The translations under genes were made by a program, and so were the position numbers. Under the pieces are notes generated by a model. The model was not told where the DNA came from, did not search any database, and worked only from the letters and a program-made list of their open reading frames with translations. This document shows positions 43,851 to 53,167 of a stretch of DNA of 60,854 nt, piece after piece (position 1 is the first letter of the stretch; every line of letters begins with the position of its first letter). The stretch is from the NCBI GenBank assembly GCA_947564645.1, contig CANOCU010000016.1, forward strand, positions 1 to 60,854. The letters run 5' to 3'. This DNA is from an uncultured Lachnospiraceae bacterium. Lineage in GTDB: Bacteria; Bacillota; Clostridia; Lachnospirales; Lachnospiraceae.

Positions 43851-45008
43851 TTATAGATCATAAAATTTTTTCTTGATATTGGTATGTCCGTCTTCCATGA
43901 AGTTTTCGATAATGTCTGCGATCCGTCCTGATGCCTCTCCCTTACCATAGGGATTCTTTGCTGTATCAATCTCACTTCTGAACTTCGGATCTCTTGCCTT
44001 CGCAATCGCTGCCATAATGGACTTTTGATCCGGCGCACAACAGATTACTGACTGCGCCATGATTCTGCCTTTCTGCCTGTCACCAATATTAACCGTTGGA
44101 ATCCCAAAGGCCGGAACTTCTCCCACACCGCTGGAGGAATTGCCGATTACAAATGATGCATGCCGAACCGCATTCATATATCTTCTCATTCCCAGGGAGC
44201 TGACCAGCCTGATATTCGGTATCTGCGTCAACGCTTCCTCTATCGTGGCATTAATGATCCTTCCATCTGCATCGGCATTCGCTTTTGTAAAAAGAAATGT
44301 GATGTCAGGATACTCTTTTACCGCACTCAGCAATTCGTCAATCTGATCCTTTGCTGTGTTATTCTCCAACGTCACCGGATGAAAGGTTGCCACTGCATAC
44401 TCATTCCCCAAAGAAAATCCTATCTCTCTTTCCAACTCATCTTTTGACAGCTTTGTGACCTTCTGCGCATTTTCCACCCCGGTGGATCCCACCCAGAACA
44501 CCCTGTCCGGATGTTCTCCGAGCTGAATGACGCGATTCCTGTACTTTTCCGTTGTCGTAAAATGCAGATAACTCATCTTCGTGATCGAGTGTCTGACAGC
44601 CTCATCCACCGCACCCTCTGTAGTCTCGCCGCCGCACATATGCAAAATCGGTATCCGCTCATTCATCGCTGCACAGCAAACGGCAAGAACCTCATACCTG
44701 TCTCCCAACACCAGAAGAGCATCCGGCCTCGCTTCAGCAAAATAATCTGCGAAGCTGATCAGGGCAAGTCCCATTGTCTTAGAAATCGCACTGGGTGTGT
44801 CCGCACTGAGTAAAATTTCTATTTTCTTATCGATGAAAATCCCGTCTGCTTCTATCTCATGAACGGTCATACCGAATTCCGGAGCCAAATGTGATCCCGT
44901 TACTGCCACCTTGACCTGAATGTCCTTACGTCTCTGCAGTTCCTTTATAACCGGTAATAACAAGCCGTACTCGGCTCTCGTCGCCGTCAACACACATATT
45001 GTTTTCAT
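43851..45008 (-). CDS. neuC: NeuC/LegG-type hydrolysing sugar-nucleotide 2-epimerase, copy 2
   Basis: This 385-residue GT-B-fold enzyme begins TICVLTATRAEYGLLLPVI, the canonical NeuC/LegG opening, with VLGDRYEVLA, the H-M-C-G-G-E-T-T segment and GNSSSGVGEVPAFGIP near residue 285. It is clearly different from copy 1 (G-D-R-G-E-Q there, G-D-R-Y-E-V here). The gene overlaps NeuB2 by 4 bp, so the pair acts sequentially on the same intermediate. UDP- or GDP-linked substrate is not resolvable by eye; a GDP-sugar is possible given LegB and LegX in the same operon. Confidence 0.9.
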   Translation of the reverse strand: MKTICVLTATRAEYGLLLPVIKELQRRKDIQVKVAVTGSHLAPEFGMTVHEIEADGIFIDKKIEILLSADTPSAISKTMGLALISFADYFAEARPDALLVLGDRYEVLAVCCAAMNERIPILHMCGGETTEGAVDEAVRHSITKMSYLHFTTTEKYRNRVIQLGEHPDRVFWVGSTGVENAQKVTKLSKDELEREIGFSLGNEYAVATFHPVTLENNTAKDQIDELLSAVKEYPDITFLFTKANADADGRIINATIEEALTQIPNIRLVSSLGMRRYMNAVRHASFVIGNSSSGVGEVPAFGIPTVNIGDRQKGRIMAQSVICCAPDQKSIMAAIAKARDPKFRSEIDTAKNPYGKGEASGRIADIIENFMEDGHTNIKKKFYDL

Positions 45009-46006
45009 AGTTCTATCAATTCATCCTCTTTGAAATCTCTAACGGCTTTTGCCCCCAGCAGGGACTCCCATCTCATCGGAGAAATTCCATTACCCGGCCT
45101 CTTCGTTGTAAGATTATTCTCTGTGAAGATCTCGCCTGCTTTTATATCACACTTTGCTACAATGCTCTTTCGAGCGACTACAATATTAGGAATCTCAGAA
45201 GAGCATGGCTTCTTCTCCCCATTCCCCAATGCCTGCTCTATGTTTCTGATCGATCTGATCATGCGCTTTAATTCATCCGGCTCCAGACTTGCTTTATGAT
45301 CCGGACCGGGCATATTCCTGTCCAGAGTAAAATGCTTCTCTATGATCTGTGCCCCCATTGCAACAGCCGCAATAGGAACTTCAACCCCCAATGTATGATC
45401 CGAATACCCTGTCTCCATTCCAAATTCTTCACGCAGCGATAACATCGCCTTCAGATTCACATCGGCATAATCCGTTGGATAATCTGTCGTACAATGAAGA
45501 AGAGAAATCTTCCCGGCGCCGTTGTCCTGCAGCACCCTGACCGCCTCTCTTACCTCCTGCATGGTACACATTCCTGTAGACATGATGACCGGCTGATGAT
45601 AATGCGCTATATGTCTTAAATAAGGAAAATTCGTAATCTCTCCCGATGGAATCTTCCACAGACCGACGCCGATCCCATGCAGGTAATCTGCGCTTTCAAT
45701 ATCGAACGGCGTAGATAAGAACTTAATCCCCGTTTCTTCGGCATACCGTTTCAAGATACCAAATGACTCATATTCCATGGCAAAACTTTGAGCCATTTCC
45801 AACTGACTTTCATCCTCGTTTCCGGTATTCTCTATCTGGTATTCTGCCTTGGGCGCATATTTTGAAATCACATTCCCAGGCAGTCCTGTCTGAAATTTGA
45901 TAATATCCGCGCCCGCGGCATGCGCAGCATCAATCAGCGCCCTTGCTGTTTCCATGCTTCCATTATGATTGACACCTGCTTCCGCTATGATCATAACACC
46001 GTTCAT
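45005..46006 (-). CDS. neuB: NeuB/LegI-type nonulosonate synthase, copy 2
   Basis: A 333-residue synthase. MIIAEAGVNHNGSMETARAL and ADIIKFQTGLPGNVISKYAPKAEYQ are the standard N-terminal PEP/sugar motifs; STGMCTMQEV, YSDHTLGVE and IIEKHFTLDR follow. The SAF domain ends in K-R-P-G-N-G-I-S-P-M. The K-A-x-Y-Q region near 55 is as in legionaminic and neuraminic synthases. It is 2 nt from NeuD and overlaps NeuC2, forming a D-B-C set. Product cannot be called with certainty, but legionaminic-type is the leading possibility. Confidence 0.9.
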   Translation of the reverse strand: MNGVMIIAEAGVNHNGSMETARALIDAAHAAGADIIKFQTGLPGNVISKYAPKAEYQIENTGNEDESQLEMAQSFAMEYESFGILKRYAEETGIKFLSTPFDIESADYLHGIGVGLWKIPSGEITNFPYLRHIAHYHQPVIMSTGMCTMQEVREAVRVLQDNGAGKISLLHCTTDYPTDYADVNLKAMLSLREEFGMETGYSDHTLGVEVPIAAVAMGAQIIEKHFTLDRNMPGPDHKASLEPDELKRMIRSIRNIEQALGNGEKKPCSSEIPNIVVARKSIVAKCDIKAGEIFTENNLTTKRPGNGISPMRWESLLGAKAVRDFKEDELIEL

Positions 46007-46008
46007 TA

Positions 46009-46683
46009 TTATTTCCTCATATTTAATCTGAATGCACTCTTCAAATAATTCTTAGAAACGATCTCCATCGGATTTCCTCTGGCGATCACTCCGGAATCAA
46101 TGTTGCGATTGACTACGGTTCCCATGGATACGATCGTATCATTACCGATCGTCACAAGTTCTTTTACCATACAGCCCAAAGCAATATAAGTATTATCTCC
46201 CACGATCACAGCGCCTGCCAAAACAGACTGTGCCGATACGATCGAGTTCTTCCCTACCCTGACATCATGTCCTATCACCGCACCCGGTTGAATCATGGAG
46301 TTACTTTCCAGCACTGCATCAACTGATAGATAACAATGATCTCTTATGATCACGCCATCCCCAACTGATGTCGAGCCAGGAACATGAACTCCCGGCGCGA
46401 TCAAAGTTGTAAGCTTATATCCGGCAGTAACAATCTGCTCATATATTTTCTGCCGCAGATACACATCACCTACAGAAATAATAAACTCTACCACATCCGG
46501 TCCATAGATCTTCGTAATCTGCTCAAACGTATATACGGGATATCCTCTGAACTGCTTATCCGCTTCCTCAACCGTCTTATCACAGAAAACAATGTTTTCC
46601 CAACAACCCTCTCGGACTCTTTCCACTAAATCCAGTACTTCCTTGCCGGCTCCGCCCAATCCGCATATCGCTATCGTTCCCAT
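46009..46683 (-). CDS. neuD: NeuD/PglD-like sugar O/N-acetyltransferase
   Basis: A 224-residue protein with an N-terminal Rossmann-like PglD_N domain (GLGGAGKEVLDLV near residues 6-18) and a C-terminal left-handed beta helix of hexapeptide repeats (V-G-D-G-V-I, V-G-K-N-S-I, I-G-N-D-T-I). PglD and NeuD acetylate amino-sugar or sialic acid derivatives. The start is the ATG at 46681-46683 with GGAG 9 nt upstream; a longer in-frame reading to 46749 has no support. As the first gene of the long operon it could serve as the missing LegH-type acetyltransferase or as an O-acetylase of the product. Confidence 0.82.
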   Translation of the reverse strand: MGTIAICGLGGAGKEVLDLVERVREGCWENIVFCDKTVEEADKQFRGYPVYTFEQITKIYGPDVVEFIISVGDVYLRQKIYEQIVTAGYKLTTLIAPGVHVPGSTSVGDGVIIRDHCYLSVDAVLESNSMIQPGAVIGHDVRVGKNSIVSAQSVLAGAVIVGDNTYIALGCMVKELVTIGNDTIVSMGTVVNRNIDSGVIARGNPMEIVSKNYLKSAFRLNMRK

Positions 46684-46893
46684 GATCTTAATCTCCACAT
46701 TAACGTTACGCCAATATAAAATCAGCATATACCAAGAAACACTTCGCATATGCTGATAAAAATTATAATTGATAATTCACTTGCCCATTATATCGTTCAC
46801 TTATAAAATATAACATAGTACCATCTATTATCAAATCCATATAACTTTACCAATCATACATCCATACAATTCCCTTATATATAACTCTTATTT
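46684..46893 (-). promoter_or_regulatory. Long AT-rich leader of the nonulosonate operon
   Basis: From the predicted start near 46887 to the neuD ATG there are about 200 untranslated nucleotides, rich in A and T, with no recognised riboswitch and no convincing leader peptide or terminator. It may hold a control structure. The space from 46923 to 46971 follows the upstream SGNH gene and also shows no clear terminator. Confidence 0.3.
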
Positions 46894-46922
46894 ATTTTAG
46901 CGTATCATAATGTATTTGTAAA
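46894..46922 (-). promoter_or_regulatory. Predicted promoter of the long nonulosonate operon
   Basis: Minus-strand TTTACA (46917-46922) and TAAAAT (46894-46899) are exactly 17 nt apart in the largest gap of the window. This would start transcription of about 20 genes, from neuD to the CBS gene. No other good promoter is obvious in that stretch, though internal ones cannot be excluded. Confidence 0.55.
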
Positions 46923-46971
46923 GAAATAATTCCTCCGAATCTATGCGGGCCTCTGCACTTCATAGCATATA

Positions 46972-48393
46972 TCAAAACTCAACTTCGGCCCAATTTGTTG
47001 TTACTGACGAACTTTTCAGCTTTGCCTCTGCATACAGAGTGCCATTTTCCTGCCGCAAAAAGGCCACGTATGTGTCTATACCTTCTCTGTACAGAACAGC
47101 CTTAACTTCTGACTCTGCAGCATCATCTCTCGTAACTCGAATACTGACTTCCACCTTTTCTATTCCCACATTCGTCACCGGGCGAACCTTATAGATTACG
47201 TACTCGTCTTTCTCCTCTTCGGAAATCCCCGGTATACAGCGTTCATAATCCGAAAATTTTGTAATCTCCAGGCCATATATTGCTTCCTGAGAATCACGGA
47301 TCTTCTCCTTATAGCTATCGTAAAAACATTCCCGGTAAGTATCCTCACCCGCCTCTTCAGCCAATAAAAAGTCTCCCAGAAATTGTGTAAAAACATCCGC
47401 ACCTTCTGTATTCAAATGCCCCATATCCGCCCAATATTCTTTCCTCGACAGATCCAGATATTCACGTCTGCACAAATTGAAATCATAATAAGGAATATCA
47501 TACTCTTTGGCAAGCTCTGAAACCTGTCTGACAAAATTGTCATACGCCCCGTTACGCACCAATTGATAATCAGAAATGGGACACCCGATCCACGTCAATG
47601 CAATCTCATGCTCCTTACAATATTCCACTATCTTCTGAAGATACTCCAACGATTCCGGTGTGATAGGATTCTCACTAAGCGGCGCCTCTTGATCAGTCCT
47701 GTAAAAACCGCCATATTCAGGTGTTCCGTGGTAAATACGAAATCCCTTTTCCCCGTTTTGCATCACATATTCTCTGTCATCCACCCGGGCCACATGCCTG
47801 TATTCATAGTTCTTCCATATTTCAGATTGCTTGGCATTCACCACAGTACTTACATAATCCAAATCAAAAAGCTTCTCCTTATACCGTGTAAAAGCCAAAA
47901 ATGTCAAATAATAATACTCTGGGTTGCTCAAATTAAGCATGTAGGATAGTTTATTTATTGACGGTTTCATCTGATGCAGTACAATCCAACTATAGGGAAT
48001 CGACTGATAATCATGCAAATTACCCAAACCGGCAGCCGTGCAATTATAATACAGATCCAGATATACTCTGTCAATTTCATGCTTTTTATCTGCCTCTTTC
48101 AAAAGATAATATGAAGTGATCAACTGTTGTGTGCCCGTTGATAAATTAAAATTATTCTCTCCATTAATATGATCCAGGATCAAAGGATCGATGCCGCAAA
48201 ACACATGGGATGATCCCAGATAAAGCCTGTCTATATTATCATCCTCCTCATATAATTCATGCAGCATATATCTGGCAAATTCATCCGTATCATCCACATA
48301 CAGATAATTCATCGTTTCTATCACAACAGCCACTACAGTCACAAACAGCGCCGCCCTCTTAAAAAGCGAAATAAATGAATGTACCCACATCAT
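46972..48393 (-). CDS. Membrane-anchored SGNH-hydrolase-like protein paired with MBOAT
   Basis: A 473-residue protein with one N-terminal transmembrane helix (about 10-28) and an extracytoplasmic domain. YLGSSHVFCGIDP (about 58-70) is the G-x-S motif of SGNH-like proteins, and YWADMGHLNTEGADVF supplies the D-x-x-H element. The pattern resembles DltD/AlgX/AlgJ partners that work with MBOAT acyltransferases. It overlaps the MBOAT gene by 35 bp and is the last gene of its operon. It most likely takes part in O-acetylating an exported glycan. The acceptor is unknown. Confidence 0.75.
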   Translation of the reverse strand: MMWVHSFISLFKRAALFVTVVAVVIETMNYLYVDDTDEFARYMLHELYEEDDNIDRLYLGSSHVFCGIDPLILDHINGENNFNLSTGTQQLITSYYLLKEADKKHEIDRVYLDLYYNCTAAGLGNLHDYQSIPYSWIVLHQMKPSINKLSYMLNLSNPEYYYLTFLAFTRYKEKLFDLDYVSTVVNAKQSEIWKNYEYRHVARVDDREYVMQNGEKGFRIYHGTPEYGGFYRTDQEAPLSENPITPESLEYLQKIVEYCKEHEIALTWIGCPISDYQLVRNGAYDNFVRQVSELAKEYDIPYYDFNLCRREYLDLSRKEYWADMGHLNTEGADVFTQFLGDFLLAEEAGEDTYRECFYDSYKEKIRDSQEAIYGLEITKFSDYERCIPGISEEEKDEYVIYKVRPVTNVGIEKVEVSIRVTRDDAAESEVKAVLYREGIDTYVAFLRQENGTLYAEAKLKSSSVTTNWAEVEF

Positions 48394-49780
48394 AGTTTAC
48401 CCCATATACTCCAAAGATAATAACTGACATCAACATACACGCACACAGACAGGTTCTGACTGTCCAATGCCAGTTCTTCATCAGATCAAGCACATACCGT
48501 CTATGATAATGCAAATAGTCTACCACTGCAAGCAGCACAATTGCCAACAAGAGAAATATAAACTCTGTCTGTCCAATTCCAAATGTATACAGGGAACCAT
48601 CCCACAACACAGAAATCCTGAATTCCGTGATCATCCCTCTAATCATCCGCAGAGCTCTTCCCGTACTCTCTGCACGAAAAAAAATCCAGGTAATATCTAT
48701 CAGGACAAAAGTAGCCACTATCTGAAGCACTCTATGCACTTTTCCTATTCTATCCATTCCAAATCCTCTGGCAAGTTTCTTTCTCAAGGGCATAAGCACA
48801 TCCCCTGCCATCTGATAAAACCCATTGAGGCCACCCCAAATCAGATATTTCCATCCGTCACCATGCCAGATACCGCTGATCAGAAATACGATCATAATAT
48901 TCATATACTTTCTGATCTTTCCCTTGCGATTACCACCCAAGGGAATATAAATATAGTCCCGAAACCACCCGGTCAGGGATCTGTGCCATCTGCGCCAGAA
49001 TTCGCTGACCGTAGGCGCCAGATACGGGGCATCAAAATTCTCCGTCAATGAATATCCCAATACCTTGCCGGCTCCCATGGCAAGTGTGGAATATCCCGCA
49101 AAATCACAATAAATCTGAACTGCATAGAGCATGGTCGCTACAATCGCATACAAACCACCTCTGTTCTGATCATACACTGCATTGACAAAAATCGCTATCC
49201 GCTCCGCAAGAACCAGTTTCAGGAAATAGCCCCACAGCATCATGCACAGCCCCTGTTTGACATTCTCCATCCGAAAAGCAGTCCGTTCCTTATATCTAAA
49301 CTGCCTAAGCAGTGTAGTAGATCTCTCGATCGGCCCCGACACCACCGTCGGGAAGAATGACAGAAACAGCGCATACCGCAGGAAATTTCTCTCCGCCTGT
49401 GCTTTTCCATGATACACATCCATGATATATCCAAAGGATTGCAATGTATAGAAAGAGATTCCTGCCACAAACACAATATATTTACAACAAAACAGTGCTC
49501 CAAATACTGCCGCACCAAGCGCCGCAACGCAGAGCTTTTTCAGACTGTCTCTTCGCCTATCTTCCGTAACATGCCCGTCAAGCCATTCCATTAGAATTGC
49601 CCCGGACCAGGTCACTGTGGTAACTGCCAGTAGCACCAGTCCATATTTTACATCCCAACTCATATAGAAATAATAGCTCGCCACCAGAAGCCATATCTGT
49701 CTGTAACGCTTCGGAATGATATAATACGCCAAAACCACGATCGGGAAAAAAATCAAAAATTTAAAAGAAGTAGTTGTCAT
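48359..49780 (-). CDS. MBOAT O-acyltransferase (AlgI/DltB-like)
   Basis: A 473-residue polytopic membrane protein with many hydrophobic helices. WHRSLTGWFRDYIYIPLGGN and GIWHGDGWKYLIWGGLNG are the hallmark MBOAT segments, the latter containing the catalytic histidine. These enzymes transport acyl groups across the membrane to an extracytoplasmic acceptor with a DltD/AlgX-like partner, which is present immediately downstream. The ATG at 49778-49780 has AAGGA about 8 nt upstream. Together with the acyltransferase-3 and LbH proteins nearby, several acylations of the glycan are possible. Confidence 0.9.
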   Translation of the reverse strand: MTTTSFKFLIFFPIVVLAYYIIPKRYRQIWLLVASYYFYMSWDVKYGLVLLAVTTVTWSGAILMEWLDGHVTEDRRRDSLKKLCVAALGAAVFGALFCCKYIVFVAGISFYTLQSFGYIMDVYHGKAQAERNFLRYALFLSFFPTVVSGPIERSTTLLRQFRYKERTAFRMENVKQGLCMMLWGYFLKLVLAERIAIFVNAVYDQNRGGLYAIVATMLYAVQIYCDFAGYSTLAMGAGKVLGYSLTENFDAPYLAPTVSEFWRRWHRSLTGWFRDYIYIPLGGNRKGKIRKYMNIMIVFLISGIWHGDGWKYLIWGGLNGFYQMAGDVLMPLRKKLARGFGMDRIGKVHRVLQIVATFVLIDITWIFFRAESTGRALRMIRGMITEFRISVLWDGSLYTFGIGQTEFIFLLLAIVLLAVVDYLHYHRRYVLDLMKNWHWTVRTCLCACMLMSVIIFGVYGVNYDVGTFIYFAF

Positions 49781-49801
49781 CCTTGTTGTCCTTCTACACA
49801 C

Positions 49802-50734
49802 TCATCTGTAATACTCTGCCCTGCCGAATTTCTTCCTGCGATAATCCAAAATCCCCCTGTAAGTCGCCTGCACAAGCGTTTTCTTTCCCTGAATCATCCA
49901 TATCACACAGCAGACCAGTCTGTTAATCCCATAATACCCCAGGAAGAGGGGAAATCTCCTGCCCAAATGTATCCGATTACAAAGCAGCCAGTTACGGGCT
50001 ATATAGTAAGCGCACAGAGGACTGTCCGCCCCTTTGGAACTTGCCCCCACCTTATGATACAGTCTCGCTGCAGGACAATAATATATCTTAATCCCCAGTT
50101 TCTGCAGGCGGAAACTATATTCCGTATCTTCATAATAAAGAAAGAACCGTTCGTCAAGTGTCCCTGCTCTCTCAATCACCCGTCGCGGCAGAAGCAGACA
50201 GCATCCGGTCGCAAATCCGATCTGCCGTTCCTCATCATACTGTCCTCTGTCCTCCTGATCCAATCCGATATGGCGTATCTTCTTAATCCAATGGGAGACC
50301 TCACCGCCTGCCGACCAGATCACATTCCTGTGATCGCTGTAGCAGATCTTGGGAACGATCATACAGTCCGAATGCCTTGCTGCACAGTCCATAAGCCGTG
50401 TAAACAGATCCGACTCTGCCTCCGTATCATTATTGAGAAGCAGAATATGATCTGCCTCCCATTCCCCTGCCCGGCGGATTCCCACATTGTTTGCATAAGA
50501 AAATCCGTAGTTATCGTCTAACAGGATCGTCTCGATCTTCGGATCTGTCCCATAGCGCTCCCGTAAGATCTGCATGGAATCATCCCGGGAAGCGTTATCC
50601 ACTACAATGATCTTCACTTCATAGCCACCCTGCTGTGCAAAAAGGGACTCAATGCAGGCTGTATTATACTGTCTGCCGTTATAATTCACCAGAATAACCG
50701 CAATCTTTGTGTTATCATTCATTCCTGCTCCCAA
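49802..50734 (-). CDS. GT2 glycosyltransferase, rhamnosyltransferase-like
   Basis: A 310-residue family 2 enzyme with AVILVNYNGRQYNTACIESL, VVDNASRDDS and the metal-binding LLLNNDTEAE, and later FFLYYEDTEYSFRLQKLG, the E-D-x-E-x-x-x-R motif characteristic of WbbL-type rhamnosyltransferases and relatives. There is no clear multi-helix membrane domain. It starts at GTG/ATG near 50734 (a second ATG, M-N-D-N-T, lies four codons inside). It lies in the operon between the GT4 gene and MBOAT. Confidence 0.85.
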   Translation of the reverse strand: MGAGMNDNTKIAVILVNYNGRQYNTACIESLFAQQGGYEVKIIVVDNASRDDSMQILRERYGTDPKIETILLDDNYGFSYANNVGIRRAGEWEADHILLLNNDTEAESDLFTRLMDCAARHSDCMIVPKICYSDHRNVIWSAGGEVSHWIKKIRHIGLDQEDRGQYDEERQIGFATGCCLLLPRRVIERAGTLDERFFLYYEDTEYSFRLQKLGIKIYYCPAARLYHKVGASSKGADSPLCAYYIARNWLLCNRIHLGRRFPLFLGYYGINRLVCCVIWMIQGKKTLVQATYRGILDYRRKKFGRAEYYR

Positions 50735-50809
50735 TACCTGTTCGGTACTGCCTCCGGCATCTCCACTCTCTATCTTCCATAAGCGTGCTCACGCAATTCT
50801 CCAACCGCC

Positions 50810-51967
50810 TTATCGCACAGCATCGTCTGTTTTATCTTCCATAGCAGACCCAAATATCTCCGTCAGCAACTCATAATACCGTCTTGTCAGCTTCTGCTGA
50901 TCATATGCCATAAAATCCATCTCAGCAATCCTGTTTTCCGGATTCCTCATGACCCTGATCCATTCCTGCATGTCATAGGGGTCCTTCACATAATTGGCCT
51001 TGCCCTGTGTCACTTCCGGAATACAGGTTCTGTCCGTAGTAATCACCACCGTGCCAAAGAGCATCGCTTCGATGGGCGGCATACCAAATCCCTCAAATAC
51101 ACTCGGAAACAGGAAGGCCCTGCAATATTGATACAACGCGTTCCTCTCCGCGCTGTCCACGAAGCCGGTTAAGGTCACCTCCTGCTCCAGGCCTTTCTCT
51201 GCGATCTGTCTCTCCAGTTTCTCCCTGCTCTCACCGTTAACACCGGAGATTAACAACCTGCAGGGCAAATCTATCTTCTGCTCTTTGATCTGCCTCATAA
51301 CCTCGATAATCGTGTCCAGATTCTTATGCGGGATCAGTTGGGATACCGTATAGTAATACCCCTTCTCTTCTATCTGGTATTTGGCCGTCAGTCCCGACAA
51401 GGCGGCAGCCTCCCCCGGATCTATCGTGATCGGATTATAAATGGTAGTAATCTTCTCCGGCTTCACATGATACCTGGTAAGAATATCCTGCCGTACCCAG
51501 TCTGAGATCGCCACGATATGCCTGGAAAAGTGGACGTCCAGCCACCAGCAAAGTCTCGAATAGGCAATCTCATGGAAAGGATGGTATTCCGGATAATGCG
51601 CGGCCTGCAGATCATGGATCACATTCACATAGGTTATGCCTCCGTTTAGAAGCGGCCTGCAGTATACCGGAATAAAACATTTCCTGATATGATGCCTGCG
51701 AAGCAGCCTGTTCTGACAGAAGAACTGCCATAGAATCCGTCCCGCGATATTGGCAGACTCTACCTCTGCCACCAACAGGGAAATCCTTTCATCCTCGGCA
51801 TAGTGCGCAAGCGAAGCCTGATTATCCCTTGACACCAATAGAATAAAGTGAAACTCTTCATCTAACTGCAGGAAGCCGTCCAGCAGATTTCTGATATAAA
51901 ATTCCGTTCCGCCGACTTGTTTGGGCCTCAGCCATAACAGGTCGATCGCCAGTTCCAAAGCGGCCAT
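50810..51967 (-). CDS. GT4 glycosyltransferase
   Basis: A 385-residue GT-B enzyme. PKQVGGTEFYIRNLLD is the N-terminal glycine loop, YTVSQLIPHKNLDTIIE and LLISGVNGE the start of the second domain, and FPSVFEGFGMPPIEAMLFGT the E-x-x-x-x-x-x-x-E donor motif of GT4 mannosyl/rhamnosyl-type transferases. The ATG at 51965-51967 sits 5 nt behind GGAGGTGA, so I prefer it to the upstream ATG at 51979 that lies within the ribosome site. Donor not known. Confidence 0.87.
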   Translation of the reverse strand: MAALELAIDLLWLRPKQVGGTEFYIRNLLDGFLQLDEEFHFILLVSRDNQASLAHYAEDERISLLVAEVESANIAGRILWQFFCQNRLLRRHHIRKCFIPVYCRPLLNGGITYVNVIHDLQAAHYPEYHPFHEIAYSRLCWWLDVHFSRHIVAISDWVRQDILTRYHVKPEKITTIYNPITIDPGEAAALSGLTAKYQIEEKGYYYTVSQLIPHKNLDTIIEVMRQIKEQKIDLPCRLLISGVNGESREKLERQIAEKGLEQEVTLTGFVDSAERNALYQYCRAFLFPSVFEGFGMPPIEAMLFGTVVITTDRTCIPEVTQGKANYVKDPYDMQEWIRVMRNPENRIAEMDFMAYDQQKLTRRYYELLTEIFGSAMEDKTDDAVR

Positions 51968-52001
51968 TTTCACCTCCATGCCGGAGCAGTTTTTCAACCT
52001 T

Positions 52002-52370
52002 TTACTCTTCTTCCCTGCTTTGCTTCTCCAGTTCCCGAATCCGCTTGTCCAGAATACCGATCTCCTGAATGAGCGACCTGATCTTACTGTTCTGCCGGGA
52101 GGCGATAGAGGTCAGCGCCATCAGGATCATCAACATAAACCCGATGCAGATAATGAACAGACCGTTCATATTATCCGTAATGCCAAGGATCCGTATGATA
52201 CGCACTAGCATCTCGGGAAACACGACGAGCAGTCCCATGACCACGCCTGCCAACAGCCACAGCAGGGTATATTTCAGGTTTAACGCCTTGTTTTTCAGAA
52301 AATACAGTATAATAACGAAATAACATACGACTGCAATGATCAATGTCACTCTCAGTGTAGACGGAATCAT
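52002..52370 (-). CDS. DUF2304 small membrane protein
   Basis: A 122-residue protein with three hydrophobic segments (about 6-26, 34-54, 70-90) followed by a charged coiled coil (Q-E-I-G-I-L-D-K-R-I-R-E-L). This layout is the DUF2304 family, regularly adjacent to GT2 polyprenyl-phosphate glycosyltransferases in Gram-positive rhamnose-containing glycan loci. The gene overlaps the GT2 gene by 4 bp. It probably partners that enzyme, as GtrA does in other loci. Function is inferred from context. Confidence 0.8.
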   Translation of the reverse strand: MIPSTLRVTLIIAVVCYFVIILYFLKNKALNLKYTLLWLLAGVVMGLLVVFPEMLVRIIRILGITDNMNGLFIICIGFMLMILMALTSIASRQNSKIRSLIQEIGILDKRIRELEKQSREEE

Positions 52371-53110
52371 CTTTTCGCCCTCCTGAACCCATAGCTCAGC
52401 CGGCAGACAAGAATGGCCAGCGTCACCTTAATCATATAATAGACCGACTTACCCAACGTGATGGAACTCGTACCGCCCTCTCTGGCCTTCATCCTGACCG
52501 GCACTTCCACAACCCTGCCTCTGTGCATGACCGCCGTGACGATCGCCTCCGGCTCCGGATAGTCTGTGGGATAATCTTTGGCATAAATATCAATGAACAT
52601 CCTGTTCACCGCACGAAAACCGCTAGTCACATCCATGACCCGTTTGCCGGTAGTCAGCCGGATCAGCATACTTAAGATCCCGATCCCGATGCGCCTTGAC
52701 TGAGAAGACTGGTATCCTTCCTTCTTCAGGAAACGGGAACCGATCACGATGTCCGCCTCTCCCGCCAGGATCGGTTTCAACATTTCTTCCAGATAAGCGA
52801 TATCATGCTGACCGTCCCCATCCATCTGCACGGCAATATCATAGTCATTCTTGTGCGCATAGACATATCCTGCCTGCACTGCACCGCCTATCCCCAGGTT
52901 GATCGGCAGATCCAGATAACTGAACCGCTCCCGTTCACAAATGGTTAACGTGTCATCCGTCGAACCATCGTTGACGATCAGATAATCATACTGCGGCGCC
53001 TGGCTAATCAGATGCTTCATCACCTTCTCAATGTTTTCCGACTCATTGTAAGCCGGAATGATGATCAGGACTTTCGGTTTCCCGCCATTTCTATTCTTTG
53101 TCTTTTCCAT
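52367..53110 (-). CDS. DPM1-like GT2 glycosyltransferase
   Basis: A 247-residue GT-A enzyme with VLIIIPAYNESENIEKVM, LIVNDGSTDDTL, the D-x-D in VQMDGDGQHD, GSRFLKKEGY and TSGFRAVNR, all close to polyprenyl-phosphate mannosyl/glucosyltransferases. One hydrophobic segment at the C-terminus may associate it with the membrane. It overlaps DUF2304 by 4 bp, and the GT-C-like membrane protein is encoded 57 nt upstream. These three resemble a GT2/DUF2304/GT-C side-chain addition unit similar in logic to the 940-6925 operon. Confidence 0.88.
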   Translation of the reverse strand: MEKTKNRNGGKPKVLIIIPAYNESENIEKVMKHLISQAPQYDYLIVNDGSTDDTLTICERERFSYLDLPINLGIGGAVQAGYVYAHKNDYDIAVQMDGDGQHDIAYLEEMLKPILAGEADIVIGSRFLKKEGYQSSQSRRIGIGILSMLIRLTTGKRVMDVTSGFRAVNRMFIDIYAKDYPTDYPEPEAIVTAVMHRGRVVEVPVRMKAREGGTSSITLGKSVYYMIKVTLAILVCRLSYGFRRAKR

Positions 53111-53167
53111 AAAACCCCTTTATTCTTGCTTAACCTGCGAATTTGGGCGCAAGTCCATTTCATTTTC

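Noticed and set aside
46923-46971. Terminator after the SGNH gene
   Set aside because: Only a 5-bp CTATG/CATAG arm pair with a long loop and no T run.
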